Of a DNA stretch of 63,007 bases, positions 10,312 to 19,870 are shown piece by piece. Every line of letters starts with the position of its first letter. Position 1 is the first letter of the stretch. Both the position numbers and the translations under genes were made by a program. The stretch covers positions 1-63,007 of the forward strand of contig JAFXCD010000022.1 in the NCBI GenBank assembly GCA_017521605.1, written 5' to 3'. Source of the stretch: Lachnospiraceae bacterium. GTDB lineage: Bacteria; Bacillota; Clostridia; Lachnospirales; Lachnospiraceae. The notes under the pieces are model-generated. The model did not search any database. It saw only the letters and a program-made list of their open reading frames with translations, and had not been told where the DNA came from.

Positions 10312-10947
10312 CTATTGTTCTTCTACATCCTCTATCTCAAAAGATTCCAACATCTCTTTTGCTATCGTTAATTGACGTTCTTTATATTTTAAAGGAAAAT
10401 TTATATTTCCCATTAATATTTGTCCCTTAACAATTACATAAAAAGTAGTATTATATACTTCTGTGTCTATGGCAGTAGAAATAAATTCCATCACTCCAAT
10501 TTGATAATCTTCTTTATCAATCATTTTTCTCTCGATATTTGTAACCTTCGGCATGGTAACTTTTAACAGCTTTTCCCCATAATCCAAAAATGGTTCCAAT
10601 TTATCTACCGGTATTCTGTTGTTTGTAAGATTTAACGAAATTACCAAATTAACCGTAGCATTACCATATACATACTTCGGTCGATTTCCTGACGGGTATA
10701 TCTCCATCTTCAACTGCTCATCCAAGTCAAAACTAGTAGTTGGCATCATAATGCTCACACCATATTCTTCATTTTTTCTGCGTGAGAACTCTACTTCCTG
10801 TCCATAAATATGAACCTTTCCATCCATTATAGATTCTTTTAGCTCATTCTCCAAATTTTCTTTACTTTCTTGTTTTTCCTTCTCTTTCTTTTCCGCTTCA
10901 TGAATGATATGTTTTGCTTTTAATATCTTCTCATCACTTAAACTCAT
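10312..10947 (-). CDS. DcrB/Mog1-like protein, possible spike or effector chaperone (A)
   Basis: 211 residues. The N-terminal 35 residues are charged and helical (KAKHIIHEAEKKEKEKQE). The rest is an alpha/beta domain whose last part (VMEFISTAIDTEVYNTTFYV ... KEMLESFEIED) has the look of the DcrB/PsbP (Mog1) fold, in which a final helix ends in a 'SFEI'-type strand. DcrB-like proteins (DUF1795, Eag family) are known chaperones for membrane-inserting T6SS effectors. The cassette B counterpart also ends in a 'KPIAKEVFMSIKTYE' helix and likewise precedes the short VgrG gene. No signal peptide is seen, which agrees with a cytoplasmic chaperone. Fold assignment is by eye only. Confidence 0.5.
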   Translation of the reverse strand: MSLSDEKILKAKHIIHEAEKKEKEKQESKENLENELKESIMDGKVHIYGQEVEFSRRKNEEYGVSIMMPTTSFDLDEQLKMEIYPSGNRPKYVYGNATVNLVISLNLTNNRIPVDKLEPFLDYGEKLLKVTMPKVTNIERKMIDKEDYQIGVMEFISTAIDTEVYNTTFYVIVKGQILMGNINFPLKYKERQLTIAKEMLESFEIEDVEEQ

Positions 10948-10960
10948 TATTTTCTCCTCC

Positions 10961-11740
10961 CTAGTCCACTATCATTCGACGTTCTCTCATCTCTCTTGCC
11001 GTCATATTGTTTCTACCACTCCTCATCCCATTTAAAATTTCATTCAATCCTTCGTATAACTTTATATTGGAATAGTCTTTAGGTTCCCAGCCCAATTTAT
11101 TACATACATATAACAAAATAGTATCCCTGTTAAGCGTATTTCCTTTTAATTCTGCAATTTGATATAAAAACAACATATCCTGTGGGTCTTTACGAGGTAT
11201 TTTCATGGCTTCCTTGTAAAATTCCTTAAGGACTCTTGGTGTCATTGAAGACTGCCCGTATGCTGACCATTTAGCTTCTATCTCATACACCGTATCATAT
11301 TGGGTACTCAAATCTTTAAAATCCCGATAAGTATTTCGCAACCCTGCTCCACTCTGTAATTTAAATCTACATAGTTCAATATCATTATCTACTGTTTCGC
11401 TCTCTCTTCCAAGACACACTTTAATTCCTTTTGTAATATAAGACTCTGAAATCTCTTCACCCAAAAAACTAATCTTTAGAATCATCCATTCATTAGTTGG
11501 TTCATAATGAATCTCGATTGGCTTATCAATATAATAAGCTTGCTCTTTGTAAATAAATATTCCTCGATTCACCGTTAATAAACTTGCTGTTGTTGTAATC
11601 TCACATCCTCTATATATACCATCAGCAAATCCTATATATGCGTTCTCCCGCTCTGCCAAAGCATAATCTCTAACGTCTTCCAGTGTTGCTTTTGTTAATA
11701 TAGTCCCACTATTAAAACGTGGAATTTTATCTCCTATCAT
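10961..11740 (-). CDS. Conserved cassette protein, possible baseplate component (259 aa, A)
   Basis: 259 residues with AGGAGG before the start. The N-terminal half reads like a phage or T6SS baseplate shell domain: FNSGTILTKATLEDVRDYA, then GFADGIYRGCEIT and a beta-strand pair ending in YIDKPIEI. The middle has ELCRFKLQSGAGLRNTYRDF, nearly the same as ELCRFRLQTGAMLRTNYRDF in the cassette B paralogue. Both share KWSAYG and end in an ERRMIVD-type tail (MEHRRLIVD in B). Strong conservation in both cassettes argues for a structural role. A TssK-like N-terminal fold is possible but unproved. In A it comes after the 223-residue gene; in B it comes directly after the sheath gene. Confidence 0.55.
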   Translation of the reverse strand: MIGDKIPRFNSGTILTKATLEDVRDYALAERENAYIGFADGIYRGCEITTTASLLTVNRGIFIYKEQAYYIDKPIEIHYEPTNEWMILKISFLGEEISESYITKGIKVCLGRESETVDNDIELCRFKLQSGAGLRNTYRDFKDLSTQYDTVYEIEAKWSAYGQSSMTPRVLKEFYKEAMKIPRKDPQDMLFLYQIAELKGNTLNRDTILLYVCNKLGWEPKDYSNIKLYEGLNEILNGMRSGRNNMTAREMRERRMIVD

Positions 11741-11749
11741 CTGTGCCTC

Positions 11750-12421
11750 CTATAACAACTCAATCTGGCCATATTGCAAAGTTCTTGAAGTTCCAACTAC
11801 ACCAAAATGTGTCTCCCAAAAAACTCTGGTTTCATAACCTATTGGCAAAAATATATTTTCTACCAGCTTCAATATATTCACTTTTTCTCTACTCTTCTTT
11901 TCTCCGGCATACACAAGTAAGCAATTCTTCTTTTCCGCATTCCTATACACTACTCCGGTTTCCCACAGACTGACTAATGCCTTTGCATACATAGTTATTG
12001 ACTCTCCCCCTTCCAATTGCTCTACCATAAAGCATGCCAACCGATATTTTTGTTTCCTTGATAATAATTGATATTGAGCCATTATATCTGTTCCATACAT
12101 CCCATCCGCTAATTGCTTCATAATTCTGACCATATGCAATTCTTTTAAATTGTAACTATTTAACCGTTCCTGCTCTATTAATATATGTGTTCCTATATCA
12201 ATCAATATTTCTTTCCATTCCTTATACTCATCTGATGCTTCCAATATACTCTCAAACACCTTAGCATAACGGCATAAAGCATTATAGAAAACAGTAATCT
12301 CTTTTGATTCTTCAATAATTTCTGTAATTTCAAAATACGGACTAAACGTTGTAGCTTGTTTAAAACGAACCTGTTTCTCACGGAACGCAAATTCCCATAC
12401 ATAATCAGTCTCTTTTATCAT
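11750..12421 (-). CDS. Conserved cassette protein of unknown function (223 aa, A)
   Basis: I chose the ATG preceded by a G-rich site (GGGGGGAG) because it gives the same N-terminus as the cassette B paralogue (Met, then YVWEFAF versus FIWEYLL) and leaves a 16-nt gap after the previous gene. The protein is mainly helical and soluble. Shared features with the paralogue are FKQATTFSPY/FRQASSWNPY near the start, LxGxYG (ADGMYGTD/EQGLYGEK) in the middle, and the end LPIGYETRVFWETHFGVVG/LPLGYKVEVLWDKHFGVLG. I do not recognise the family. Its place among spike and sheath genes suggests a baseplate or assembly factor. Confidence 0.6.
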   Translation of the reverse strand: MIKETDYVWEFAFREKQVRFKQATTFSPYFEITEIIEESKEITVFYNALCRYAKVFESILEASDEYKEWKEILIDIGTHILIEQERLNSYNLKELHMVRIMKQLADGMYGTDIMAQYQLLSRKQKYRLACFMVEQLEGGESITMYAKALVSLWETGVVYRNAEKKNCLLVYAGEKKSREKVNILKLVENIFLPIGYETRVFWETHFGVVGTSRTLQYGQIELL

Positions 12422-12437
12422 CGCTCCCCCCGCTCTG

Positions 12438-13679
12438 TTATTGCAATACACCAACACACCGAAATTGCGGATATTCCCACTGTATACAAGTAATAATGTA
12501 ACTCAAAATATCCCACGTCAGATAGTTCTCTGTTTGTACATTCTTAAACACAAAATACAATACGGGTAAATCATCTGTTATTAATAACTCATTTTCTAAA
12601 AAAGGATCCATAAGATACGTATGTGAATTTACAATATTTTCAGGATTTCTCTCAATTTCTTTTAAAATCACATAATTCTCATACCCAAGACTCTTCACAA
12701 ATCTTCTAACTTCTGCTAAAGTTCGAATCCCCTTACTTTCTCCGAATAGCTTCTTATTTGAGAATATTTGTTCCTCATAATAGGCACTCTGTTCCTGCAT
12801 AAAGTATAAGAGTTCCCACTCCACAAATTCATCTGATTCAGAAATAATTATTAAATCACCATTCTGCTTCATCATGTTATATATCGAATGTTTATCACTA
12901 ATTGCTATACAATCCTGTGAAAGGAGCCTTTCTTTGAAAATTTTATGTTGATACAACTTTCCCCCTTCACTTGGCATAGATAAAAAACTACTTTTCTCTT
13001 TTTTGGTTCTGATATTCCATATTGGGAAAACATCATAACGCACCATGGATGTATACTCACCAAAATCTATAGAAATATTACGTATATTCTCACCATCTAC
13101 AGCATCCCCACCCACTAAAAATACTTTAAACATTCTTTTCAGATATACTCCACATGGGGTATTCCATTTTATTCCATTTCCGGCAAAGTTTTTGTATAAA
13201 TCATATATCAACTCGTTATATTCCATTGCGGGTTCCAAAACAAATGTTGCCTTAAATTCATCATCATCCGTCTCTATAACTCCCTCAAATCGTGTTTTAT
13301 TACTAATCAAACGCTCTATAATGATAAAATCTGCCTGAACAAATACCGAAAACAAATACAATGCTTCCTTCTTTGTCAATGCTTCACTTATTTCCTGAAA
13401 ACTGATAATCGGCTCCTCTAAATCACTTGCAATCATAGGTACCATTTTCTTATCTGTTACATCATACTTATTTCTTTCTACTATACCCATTTGAATTTCA
13501 TATTGCTTTGTTTTCTCATTTTCTTGTTGTTTCAGTTTTTCTTCAAGACGAATTATATTAGTCTGTATATTCTGATGTAACTGTACCAAAACTTCCTGTA
13601 CTGCTGTTCTAATCACACTACGTTCCTGCAAATCTTCTATTTCAAGTAAACGTTTTTCTACATAATCGTTGAAATCCAT
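12438..13679 (-). CDS. Conserved cassette protein of unknown function (413 aa, A)
   Basis: 413 residues. The N-terminus is helical and probably coiled-coil (VEKRLLEIEDLQERSVIRTA then IIRLEEKLKQQENEKTKQ), followed by a mostly beta region. The cassette B paralogue shares the arrangement: VEKRLLEIEDLQER/IESRLLEIESLEDR; YDVTDKKMVPMIASDLEE/FDVTEGSMFPMVKADMEK; WNTPCGVYLKRMFKVFL/WNTVCTAYLNKFLDVYL; and the ending IQWEYPQFRC/VQRKYPEFLC. No domain is recognised. Size and conservation in the cassette make a wedge or baseplate role plausible, but this is inference. Confidence 0.6.
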   Translation of the reverse strand: MDFNDYVEKRLLEIEDLQERSVIRTAVQEVLVQLHQNIQTNIIRLEEKLKQQENEKTKQYEIQMGIVERNKYDVTDKKMVPMIASDLEEPIISFQEISEALTKKEALYLFSVFVQADFIIIERLISNKTRFEGVIETDDDEFKATFVLEPAMEYNELIYDLYKNFAGNGIKWNTPCGVYLKRMFKVFLVGGDAVDGENIRNISIDFGEYTSMVRYDVFPIWNIRTKKEKSSFLSMPSEGGKLYQHKIFKERLLSQDCIAISDKHSIYNMMKQNGDLIIISESDEFVEWELLYFMQEQSAYYEEQIFSNKKLFGESKGIRTLAEVRRFVKSLGYENYVILKEIERNPENIVNSHTYLMDPFLENELLITDDLPVLYFVFKNVQTENYLTWDILSYIITCIQWEYPQFRCVGVLQ

Positions 13680-13690
13680 CTTAGTCCTTT

Positions 13691-15760
13691 CTAGCTACTT
13701 GTCATAACCTTTTTATTTTTATTTAGCTCATTAAAAGTAACATCAAATACACAAGTGTTTTCGCCTTCATTCAATTGATATGTAATATTTTCCTTCTCCT
13801 TCAATATGGTGTTAACATTTGCATTATTCTCTGACCATTTAGCCCTAATACTTCCGGGGCGATTTTGAAAAAATAATTTTATTAACGTATTTTTAAAATC
13901 CTGCGTTTCATGACGTATCACTCTTTCCATGTATACCAAAGTTTGTATAGTGGAAATACTATCAAAAGTACCATTTTGATAAGAAGCACATCTGTCAGTG
14001 GCCATAACTATACCTTGACTGGTTGGCATAAATACAACACCTATACTATGCTTTTCTATATCACTCTTCAATTCATCATTATAGCCTATAATTTCTCTTA
14101 ACATTGTAGTTTTCGTAATATATCTATGATCTGCTTCCATAATTCGATATGCTGTTCCCGGCAAGTCCATCGCTACGCGATTCTTATAATACCTTTTTAA
14201 GTAGTTCGGACACTGCCATGCTGCCACTAATCCTGCAGCCACATATGAAGCTTCTACATATATCCCCTCCAACCATACTCTATATGTACCGGTTGACTTG
14301 ATTTCTTCATCTACAAATTCATCATATGCATATATATTACCTAATTCTATATCCATATATTCCTGAGAAACTATTGTAAAATTAGGTATACACGGAATAA
14401 TAAATTCACTATATCCGGAATTTATAACTCCATAAAATGTTCTATTATAATTATCTAACCCTTCTTTTTCAAATTGAGGAAATGCGGTACTTTTCTTTCC
14501 TACTATGCTTATAAAACAAATAACCTGATACTCTGTCAATATACCCAACAACTCGCTTATGCATTCTTGTGAATGAGTAAGCTCCTTATTAAACAGCCCC
14601 CTTCTTTCTGTGTCACGACTTCTAAATCGTTCCCTAATTTTGTCCTGTGCATTATCCTTCTGATATTCAATTGTAGGGATAATTGCATACCATAGCGCAT
14701 CCTGATTAAAAACCTTGTTATTTATTGTATCAAGATAAACTTTTAATCTATTGCTATTATCCGGAGTCTGCAAGCTTTCAGGCATACAATTAGCTATCAG
14801 TATCGATGGAGGCATTCCACCTACCACATTGTCCTGCATTCCATATTGTTCAAAAAATGTATATATACCTAAAATATTCTGCAAAAGTGGTCGCATTTCA
14901 CCCCATAGGGCCAAAATAATGTTTTGATACAACTCTTGATAAATGTGATATCTATCCAACATATATGCGATATCGTTATCTGTATATGCAGCCATTTCTA
15001 AACATATCTGCATTGCTTCTTCATTACAAATAATTTTACCTTGTGCTTTACATTTTTCGAAAAAGCTTCCAACAAATTGTCGATATGCATCTTTTTGTTC
15101 TTTCTCAATTGAAAACTCATACTCTTTGAATTTTTTTGACATTTTAACAATATCAATTTGAGTATTATTAACATCCTTAATAATCATAGGATTTGTTTTA
15201 TTTATTTTAACTTCTTCTATTTGTTTTTGCAACCCATCTAATATGACTCTTAATAACACTACTCCTTTGTCATAAGCATTTACGATATGTTCCAGCAACA
15301 ATTGGGCATTCTCTATATCTCCAAACAAATACTCTTCTTTAACTTTTTTAAGTGTTTCTTTCAATTCAAGTACCTTTGCTTTTTCAAGTATATCTACCAA
15401 CTTTTTTGCTATATGATTATCAATAGTCCTATCTTTGCTCTCTAAATCTAAAAGTTGAAAAAGTGTCTGAAAAAAGGGCATACTCTTACCAATCCTTATA
15501 TGAAAAGTATTAGAATTTCTCCACAAATTCTCTTTGGAAACACCAAAAGTAAGCTCATTCATATCAACAGTTCCATACAAGCCCGGATTATACTTATTTA
15601 AGAATTCTTCAAAAGATCGAACTAACAATTTTTGATTTATAGTAATTACTTCTTCATCAGTCAAACTTTGCTTATTTTTCACATCACCTATTAAACTAAA
15701 CAAATCCTCTTTTCCCGGATTTATCTCTTCAAAAAGAATTGTCCTATTTGTCTGCTCCAT
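13691..15760 (-). CDS. Contractile-sheath-like protein, cassette A paralogue
   Basis: 689 residues. It begins MEQTNRTILFEEINPGKE, identical to the cassette B paralogue and close to the core 724-residue protein. The C-terminal third has the conserved sheath-like block GIYVEASYVAAGLVAAWQCP, then YRIMEADHRYITKTTMLREI and a closing YMERVIRHETQDFKNTL ... FFQNRPGSIRAKW. Phage and TssC sheaths carry the same kind of C-terminal 'G...A.D...G' and 'R...i.....f' elements. Beyond the first 18 residues it is highly divergent from its paralogues, so it may form a distinct sheath, a sheath-baseplate collar or a cap. It follows the seam repeat and starts cassette A. Confidence 0.65.
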   Translation of the reverse strand: MEQTNRTILFEEINPGKEDLFSLIGDVKNKQSLTDEEVITINQKLLVRSFEEFLNKYNPGLYGTVDMNELTFGVSKENLWRNSNTFHIRIGKSMPFFQTLFQLLDLESKDRTIDNHIAKKLVDILEKAKVLELKETLKKVKEEYLFGDIENAQLLLEHIVNAYDKGVVLLRVILDGLQKQIEEVKINKTNPMIIKDVNNTQIDIVKMSKKFKEYEFSIEKEQKDAYRQFVGSFFEKCKAQGKIICNEEAMQICLEMAAYTDNDIAYMLDRYHIYQELYQNIILALWGEMRPLLQNILGIYTFFEQYGMQDNVVGGMPPSILIANCMPESLQTPDNSNRLKVYLDTINNKVFNQDALWYAIIPTIEYQKDNAQDKIRERFRSRDTERRGLFNKELTHSQECISELLGILTEYQVICFISIVGKKSTAFPQFEKEGLDNYNRTFYGVINSGYSEFIIPCIPNFTIVSQEYMDIELGNIYAYDEFVDEEIKSTGTYRVWLEGIYVEASYVAAGLVAAWQCPNYLKRYYKNRVAMDLPGTAYRIMEADHRYITKTTMLREIIGYNDELKSDIEKHSIGVVFMPTSQGIVMATDRCASYQNGTFDSISTIQTLVYMERVIRHETQDFKNTLIKLFFQNRPGSIRAKWSENNANVNTILKEKENITYQLNEGENTCVFDVTFNELNKNKKVMTSS

Positions 15761-15923
15761 CTTTTTACCTTTTATCTAAACTTTTTACTACTTTGAACCA
15801 TCAAAGAAATCCATCTTCCATGCATCATTTTCAAATGAGTAGAAGCTTCTCTGCCGATACACAGTATGGAGTTCCTTCTTGTTACAGGTACCAGGAAGAA
15901 GCCCCACTGTCCTTGGCTGCAAA
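15708..15923. repeat. Cassette seam repeat, copy A
   Basis: About 216 bp matching the stretch 28425-28642 with roughly six substitutions and two single-base deletions (about 96% identity by eye). It spans the first 18 codons of the sheath-like gene, the intergenic gap and the last 45 codons of the Hsp70-like gene. Homology ends abruptly on both sides. Copy spacing is 12.7 kb, the length of one cassette. Confidence 0.85.
15788..15923 (-). pseudogene. Broken 3' fragment of the Hsp70-like ATPase gene
   Basis: This is a decayed copy of the last 45 codons and stop of the intact Hsp70-like gene at 28505-31186. Compared with that gene it has two one-base deletions (one in the 'agaaggctt' run, one in 'cactgatcc'), so it is frameshifted. 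Upstream sequence is unrelated. It stands immediately before cassette A's sheath gene, exactly as the real Hsp70-like gene stands before cassette B's. The simplest reading is that cassette A once followed the Hsp70-like gene directly and that cassette B was inserted or duplicated between them. Confidence 0.8.
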
Positions 15924-16074
15924 CCACACCCTAAGCCTTTTCAAATTATTTCGCACAGTGGTATTAGAATTAAAGCCAATTTAACTTTTATTCAGAAAAC
16001 GCATTATCTTCACGGATTCAAGTATCATGAAAACAATGCGCTCCAAATCACTATAAACTATCCTATACCCTGTA

Positions 16075-16406
16075 TTATCGCTTTTTCTTCAGTAACCAAC
16101 AATAATAATAATATCTTACCCAATTCAACAAACCGCTAAATATGAGAACGATAATTATTAAACCTATTTCATAGTTTTCAATGAATTCTACAAAACTTGG
16201 ACTTCCATTCCCCCATAAGAAGAATAATAATCCCCCGCCAATACCTCTATTGCAGGAATAACAAATAACACTTTAAATCTTTTGGGATTGTAGATATTTC
16301 TTGCACATAAAATATCGTAAATGATGCACCCGACAATCATTAACAAAATAGGATTCTCTGTCCATGCTGTTATTAACCCAACAACAATAATTGCCAGAAA
16401 CAGCAT
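16075..16406 (-). pseudogene. Frameshifted small membrane protein, candidate immunity gene of the cassette B effector
   Basis: The first 72 codons encode a hydrophobic protein (MLFLAIIVVGLITAW, IVGCIIYDILCARNIYNPKR, FKVLFVIPAIEVLAG). A one-base shift at a run of five G (about 16235-16245, GCGGGGGA) would continue it as GLLFFLWGNGSPSFVEFIE ... LIIIVLIFSGLLNWVRYYYY ... LLKKKR, adding two further TM helices before a TAA. The shifted frame is so clearly membrane-like that I read this as one gene of about 110 codons broken by an indel. It lies downstream of the large VgrG effector gene, where immunity genes commonly stand. Immunity function is inference. The start codon has no strong ribosome site. 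Confidence 0.4.
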
Positions 16407-16858
16407 AGCAATTAATAATATCTGATAAACAATAGTCTCTTTTCTATGCTGTTTCTTTTTCTAAAGCTACCTTTGATACATTTCTACATACACTTCTACT
16501 CCTGCCCTGCATTTTGAGCCTTTGACCACCTTTTAGCTGAATTACCGACATTTAGGAAACTTTCATCCACTATTCATTGGAAAACCTCTTTTTAATCCTA
16601 TTCCCACGTACTATAACATGAAACAGGCTTTCTTTTTGATAGGGCATAGAGAACTTTTTCAACACTGTCATAACACACCCTTAATATAACTATCCGGCAC
16701 CTAACGACTATGAAAAACTGTATATGAGATATTCTGCCAGTAGTTTGGCTGGCAGAATATCTTATTCTATTATGTATCAAATTTTGACACCAGACCACTG
16801 CTGTAAATATCATTTTGTAATTTGCTTATTCTGCAGAATCATCATCAGAGTCCATTTT
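16407..16858. other. Intergenic stretch between effector gene and frameshifted membrane gene
   Basis: No convincing gene. A 72-codon opposite-frame reading exists but has no ribosome site, odd composition and crosses the strong hairpin below. The DNA looks decayed, perhaps remains of a third gene or of a mobile element, but no transposase motif or terminal repeats are visible. Confidence 0.4.
16727..16762 (-). terminator. Strong hairpin downstream of the VgrG effector gene
   Basis: A perfect 14-bp stem (AGATATTCTGCCAG and its complement) with an 8-nt loop, about 100 nt after the stop of the effector gene. No U run follows directly on the minus strand; a TTTTT lies about 8 nt further. It may end or weaken transcription between cassettes, or protect the 3' end. 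Confidence 0.45.
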
Positions 16859-19804
16859 TTATTCTCCAACAGATTCTTTTACTTCTGTAATTACAGCACT
16901 AGCTGCTTTATTAATCGGTTCATTAGTTACATTTTTAATTTTTTCTGTTGCCGCCTTTTTGCCTGATTCTATCACTATTTTATCAATAAGTGATAGAAGA
17001 AAATCCTTCCTATATTGATTGCCCAATTGCTTGAACAATACATTTTTTAATCTTTGTATTTCTTTTTTACTTTGTTTAATACTATTTTCAACATTTATTT
17101 TATTAAGTTGCATCCATGACACTTTACCACACCTTTCTGCAACCTCTCCCTTAATTTGGTTTGCAGCTTTTTGAGCAGCACTCGTAGCTTTTTGAGCATA
17201 TTTCATTGCTTCATCTGTAACGCCCTCAGCTTCTTTTACAGCCTTATCTATAACTTCCTTTGTAACTTTTTCTGTAGCTTCATCTACCTCTTTTTTTGTT
17301 ACTTTTTTCATGGCTTCTTCCACAGCTTCTTCTGTAACTTCTTTATTAGCCTCTTGTAATTTTTTTACTATAGCATCTTTTAATTCTTTTTCTATAGCAT
17401 CTTTTAATTCTTTTTCTATATCATCTTTTAAAGAATCTTTTCCACATTCTTTTAGTACTTTTTCTAGTTCTTCCTTTAGTGCTTTCTCTAATGCTTCTTC
17501 AGTCTCATATTCCCCAGACTCTACTAACGATTCTTTTATTGCCTTTTTAATCGCCTTTTCGGTTTCCTTTTCTAAAACTTCATCCTGCTGATCCAATGCT
17601 CCCTGGAGTAATGCCTTATATTTTTTTAATAACTCATCTTCCTTTCCTTGCAACTTTTTATACAGCTTAGAATCCATTATATCCTTTAATAAACTATCTT
17701 CATTTGCTTTTATTTTTTCTAATACTACGCCTATAGATTCTTTAAATTTATTTGGTATTGGGATTTTGTCTAAACCACTAGACAACTTCTTCCCTATACC
17801 TTTAAATAGCTTCTGCCATGGTATTCCATCAAAAATTCCTCCAAATATTAAACTAAAACCCGTACTCTTGGCCAAACTCCACAAATAATTTTCTTCTTGC
17901 ATTTCCGGATTACAAATATACTCTGTAAGATGTGAAAAAAAATTACCCCCTGCATTAAAAAGTAACATCTTCCCAAATGCCGACCATACAAATTTTCCAC
18001 CTTGCCATACCGGACCGGCTAATGCTGTAATTGCGCCTTCTATAGCTCCTCCTATACATTGTAAAAGAGTACTCCCTAATACTTTATACCAGTCCTCAGC
18101 TTGCCCGTTATTATAATCCTCTATCGCCTGTCCTACTACAACAAATGTACCCGTTACTACTGCTCCTACTGTAGCCCCTGCAGTAACAGCCGTAACTGTA
18201 GCAGCAGCAACTCCTGCAGCTGTTAATACTGCTGGTAAAGCAAATACACATAAAGCAGCAACTGCTGCAACTGCAACAATCCCTACAAATATATTTAAAG
18301 CCATTCCCCAAGACCAACCCGGTTCTGCAATCTCAGGAACATCCATAATAATGGGAAAAAACTTCCCATTATCAATTCCATTGTCATGATGTAAGTAATC
18401 CAGCAATTCCAAGCATAGTTCCTCAGCAGCCAAAAAGAGAGGTGCTGAGCCGAATATCTCGATAGAACATTTATTGTCTACACTAGCATGCAATCCAATT
18501 TCTTTAGCAGCAGCTATTCCAATCGCCGGACTACTAAAACGCAAACCATTACTTGTTGTCCCCAATGCTATACTTGACTCAATAAAATGAGTATCCAGAC
18601 TCGAGTTACTAATCATTGCTATAACATTAACAAAGGATATTTCCTCAGTGTAGGAAACTAATAAAACATCATCCTTTGTCATTGATAATAGCTTTTTATC
18701 TTCTGTTTTAAAATAAAGCGTATCTTTATCATAACTACCTTCTGATTCTCTACGAACACAATTTACTGCCATAGCCTGCTTTTCATCATTATTGGGGAAA
18801 TATAAAGAAACAATTGCATTCTTTTCAGGTAGACAATAAAACATATTACCAGCTTCCGGTTTCCACGGATAGCCAAAGTATTTAGCATGTTTTTTCTCAT
18901 TTTCAAGGATTAATTTTAATTCAATCTCCTCTTTATTCGCATTTTGTACTTCACCCAAAATAGTACAACCAACAAATCTATTGTTAAAAATCTGTTGCAC
19001 TTTTATATATTCACTACAAGCCAAAATATACTCATAACGCAACTCTTCATTAACAATTTCTGCTTCTTTTTTACAAATCACATACTTACTTCCCTTAAAA
19101 TCGCATAATCCACCTAAGGGATAACTATTTGGGCTATATACTCTATGGTATCGATATTTTGCACTACTTGTATCATTTTTTTTATTGTATGTGGAACAAA
19201 TTCCTTCATGACAAGGATACTCATAATACTCTAATTCACCACAATCTCCTAATTCTCCAGCTCTAATGATTGATGGTTCCGATGTTTCATCCACAAAGAT
19301 TGGACAATTATAGGCACTCTCCATACGAACAATAAATTCCCAATCTGTTTCTTCATATTGAATAATGGGAGCTCCTATGCTCATATCTTGATTCTGTTTT
19401 GTTTCTAATAATACTCCTTTATGTTCCTCCACAACTTCATGCATAATATCATCATAAGTCATGTCTTTATTTTGAAATGAGCGTTTTTTCTTCTCTCGAT
19501 CCAGTTCAATAGAATTTGCCACCAAATTCAAACGTATCTTTTGAAACATTTGAGCTTTTTTTTCCACAACAATCTGCTCAATTAGTCCCGAGAAAATAAC
19601 TTCTTCATTTTCTTTTACGATACTAATCACCTGTTTTTCTATAATCCCCCTAGTTACATCAGCATCGGGATTCATTTCACAAACAACAACAGCTCGTGGA
19701 TGAATAGATGGAATATTCTCCATATGAAATTCTTTCACATACCGGAAACCTATTAGTCCGTTCACTTTTATTTCACTACTTACTGTAATCCCCATAACCA
19801 TCAT
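16859..19804 (-). CDS. VgrG fused to a hydrophobic and coiled-coil C-terminal region (cassette B effector candidate)
   Basis: 981 residues; several in-frame ATGs exist within the first four codons, so the exact start is uncertain by 3-9 nt. Residues 1-380 are VgrG-like: IQYEETDWEFIVRMESAYN at about 142-160 and an OB-fold with FYCLPEKNAIVSLYFPN at about 325. Residues about 505-565 are Ala/Val/Gly-rich and strongly hydrophobic (AVAALCVFALPAVLTAAGV, GATVGAVVTGTFVVVG), with further hydrophobic stretches to about 660. From about 700 to 900 comes a Lys/Glu/Ala-rich helical repeat region (units like EKELKDAI, KKVTKKEVDEAT). The last 80 residues are basic and helical. No known toxin motif is recognised. 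It follows the DUF4280 gene, the same position as VgrG-RHS in cassette A. Confidence 0.8.
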   Translation of the reverse strand: MMVMGITVSSEIKVNGLIGFRYVKEFHMENIPSIHPRAVVVCEMNPDADVTRGIIEKQVISIVKENEEVIFSGLIEQIVVEKKAQMFQKIRLNLVANSIELDREKKKRSFQNKDMTYDDIMHEVVEEHKGVLLETKQNQDMSIGAPIIQYEETDWEFIVRMESAYNCPIFVDETSEPSIIRAGELGDCGELEYYEYPCHEGICSTYNKKNDTSSAKYRYHRVYSPNSYPLGGLCDFKGSKYVICKKEAEIVNEELRYEYILACSEYIKVQQIFNNRFVGCTILGEVQNANKEEIELKLILENEKKHAKYFGYPWKPEAGNMFYCLPEKNAIVSLYFPNNDEKQAMAVNCVRRESEGSYDKDTLYFKTEDKKLLSMTKDDVLLVSYTEEISFVNVIAMISNSSLDTHFIESSIALGTTSNGLRFSSPAIGIAAAKEIGLHASVDNKCSIEIFGSAPLFLAAEELCLELLDYLHHDNGIDNGKFFPIIMDVPEIAEPGWSWGMALNIFVGIVAVAAVAALCVFALPAVLTAAGVAAATVTAVTAGATVGAVVTGTFVVVGQAIEDYNNGQAEDWYKVLGSTLLQCIGGAIEGAITALAGPVWQGGKFVWSAFGKMLLFNAGGNFFSHLTEYICNPEMQEENYLWSLAKSTGFSLIFGGIFDGIPWQKLFKGIGKKLSSGLDKIPIPNKFKESIGVVLEKIKANEDSLLKDIMDSKLYKKLQGKEDELLKKYKALLQGALDQQDEVLEKETEKAIKKAIKESLVESGEYETEEALEKALKEELEKVLKECGKDSLKDDIEKELKDAIEKELKDAIVKKLQEANKEVTEEAVEEAMKKVTKKEVDEATEKVTKEVIDKAVKEAEGVTDEAMKYAQKATSAAQKAANQIKGEVAERCGKVSWMQLNKINVENSIKQSKKEIQRLKNVLFKQLGNQYRKDFLLSLIDKIVIESGKKAATEKIKNVTNEPINKAASAVITEVKESVGE

Positions 19805-19870
19805 CTTCCTATCATAATTATTTTCTCTATACTGTATTAATCTTCACTACAGCACTAATTGCCCTATATA

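Noticed and set aside
16598-16813. 71-codon minus-strand frame after the VgrG effector
   Set aside because: Crosses a perfect 14-bp hairpin, has no ribosome site and no protein-like pattern.
16407-16858. Possible insertion-sequence remnant
   Set aside because: No transposase motif, terminal inverted repeats or target duplication could be identified.
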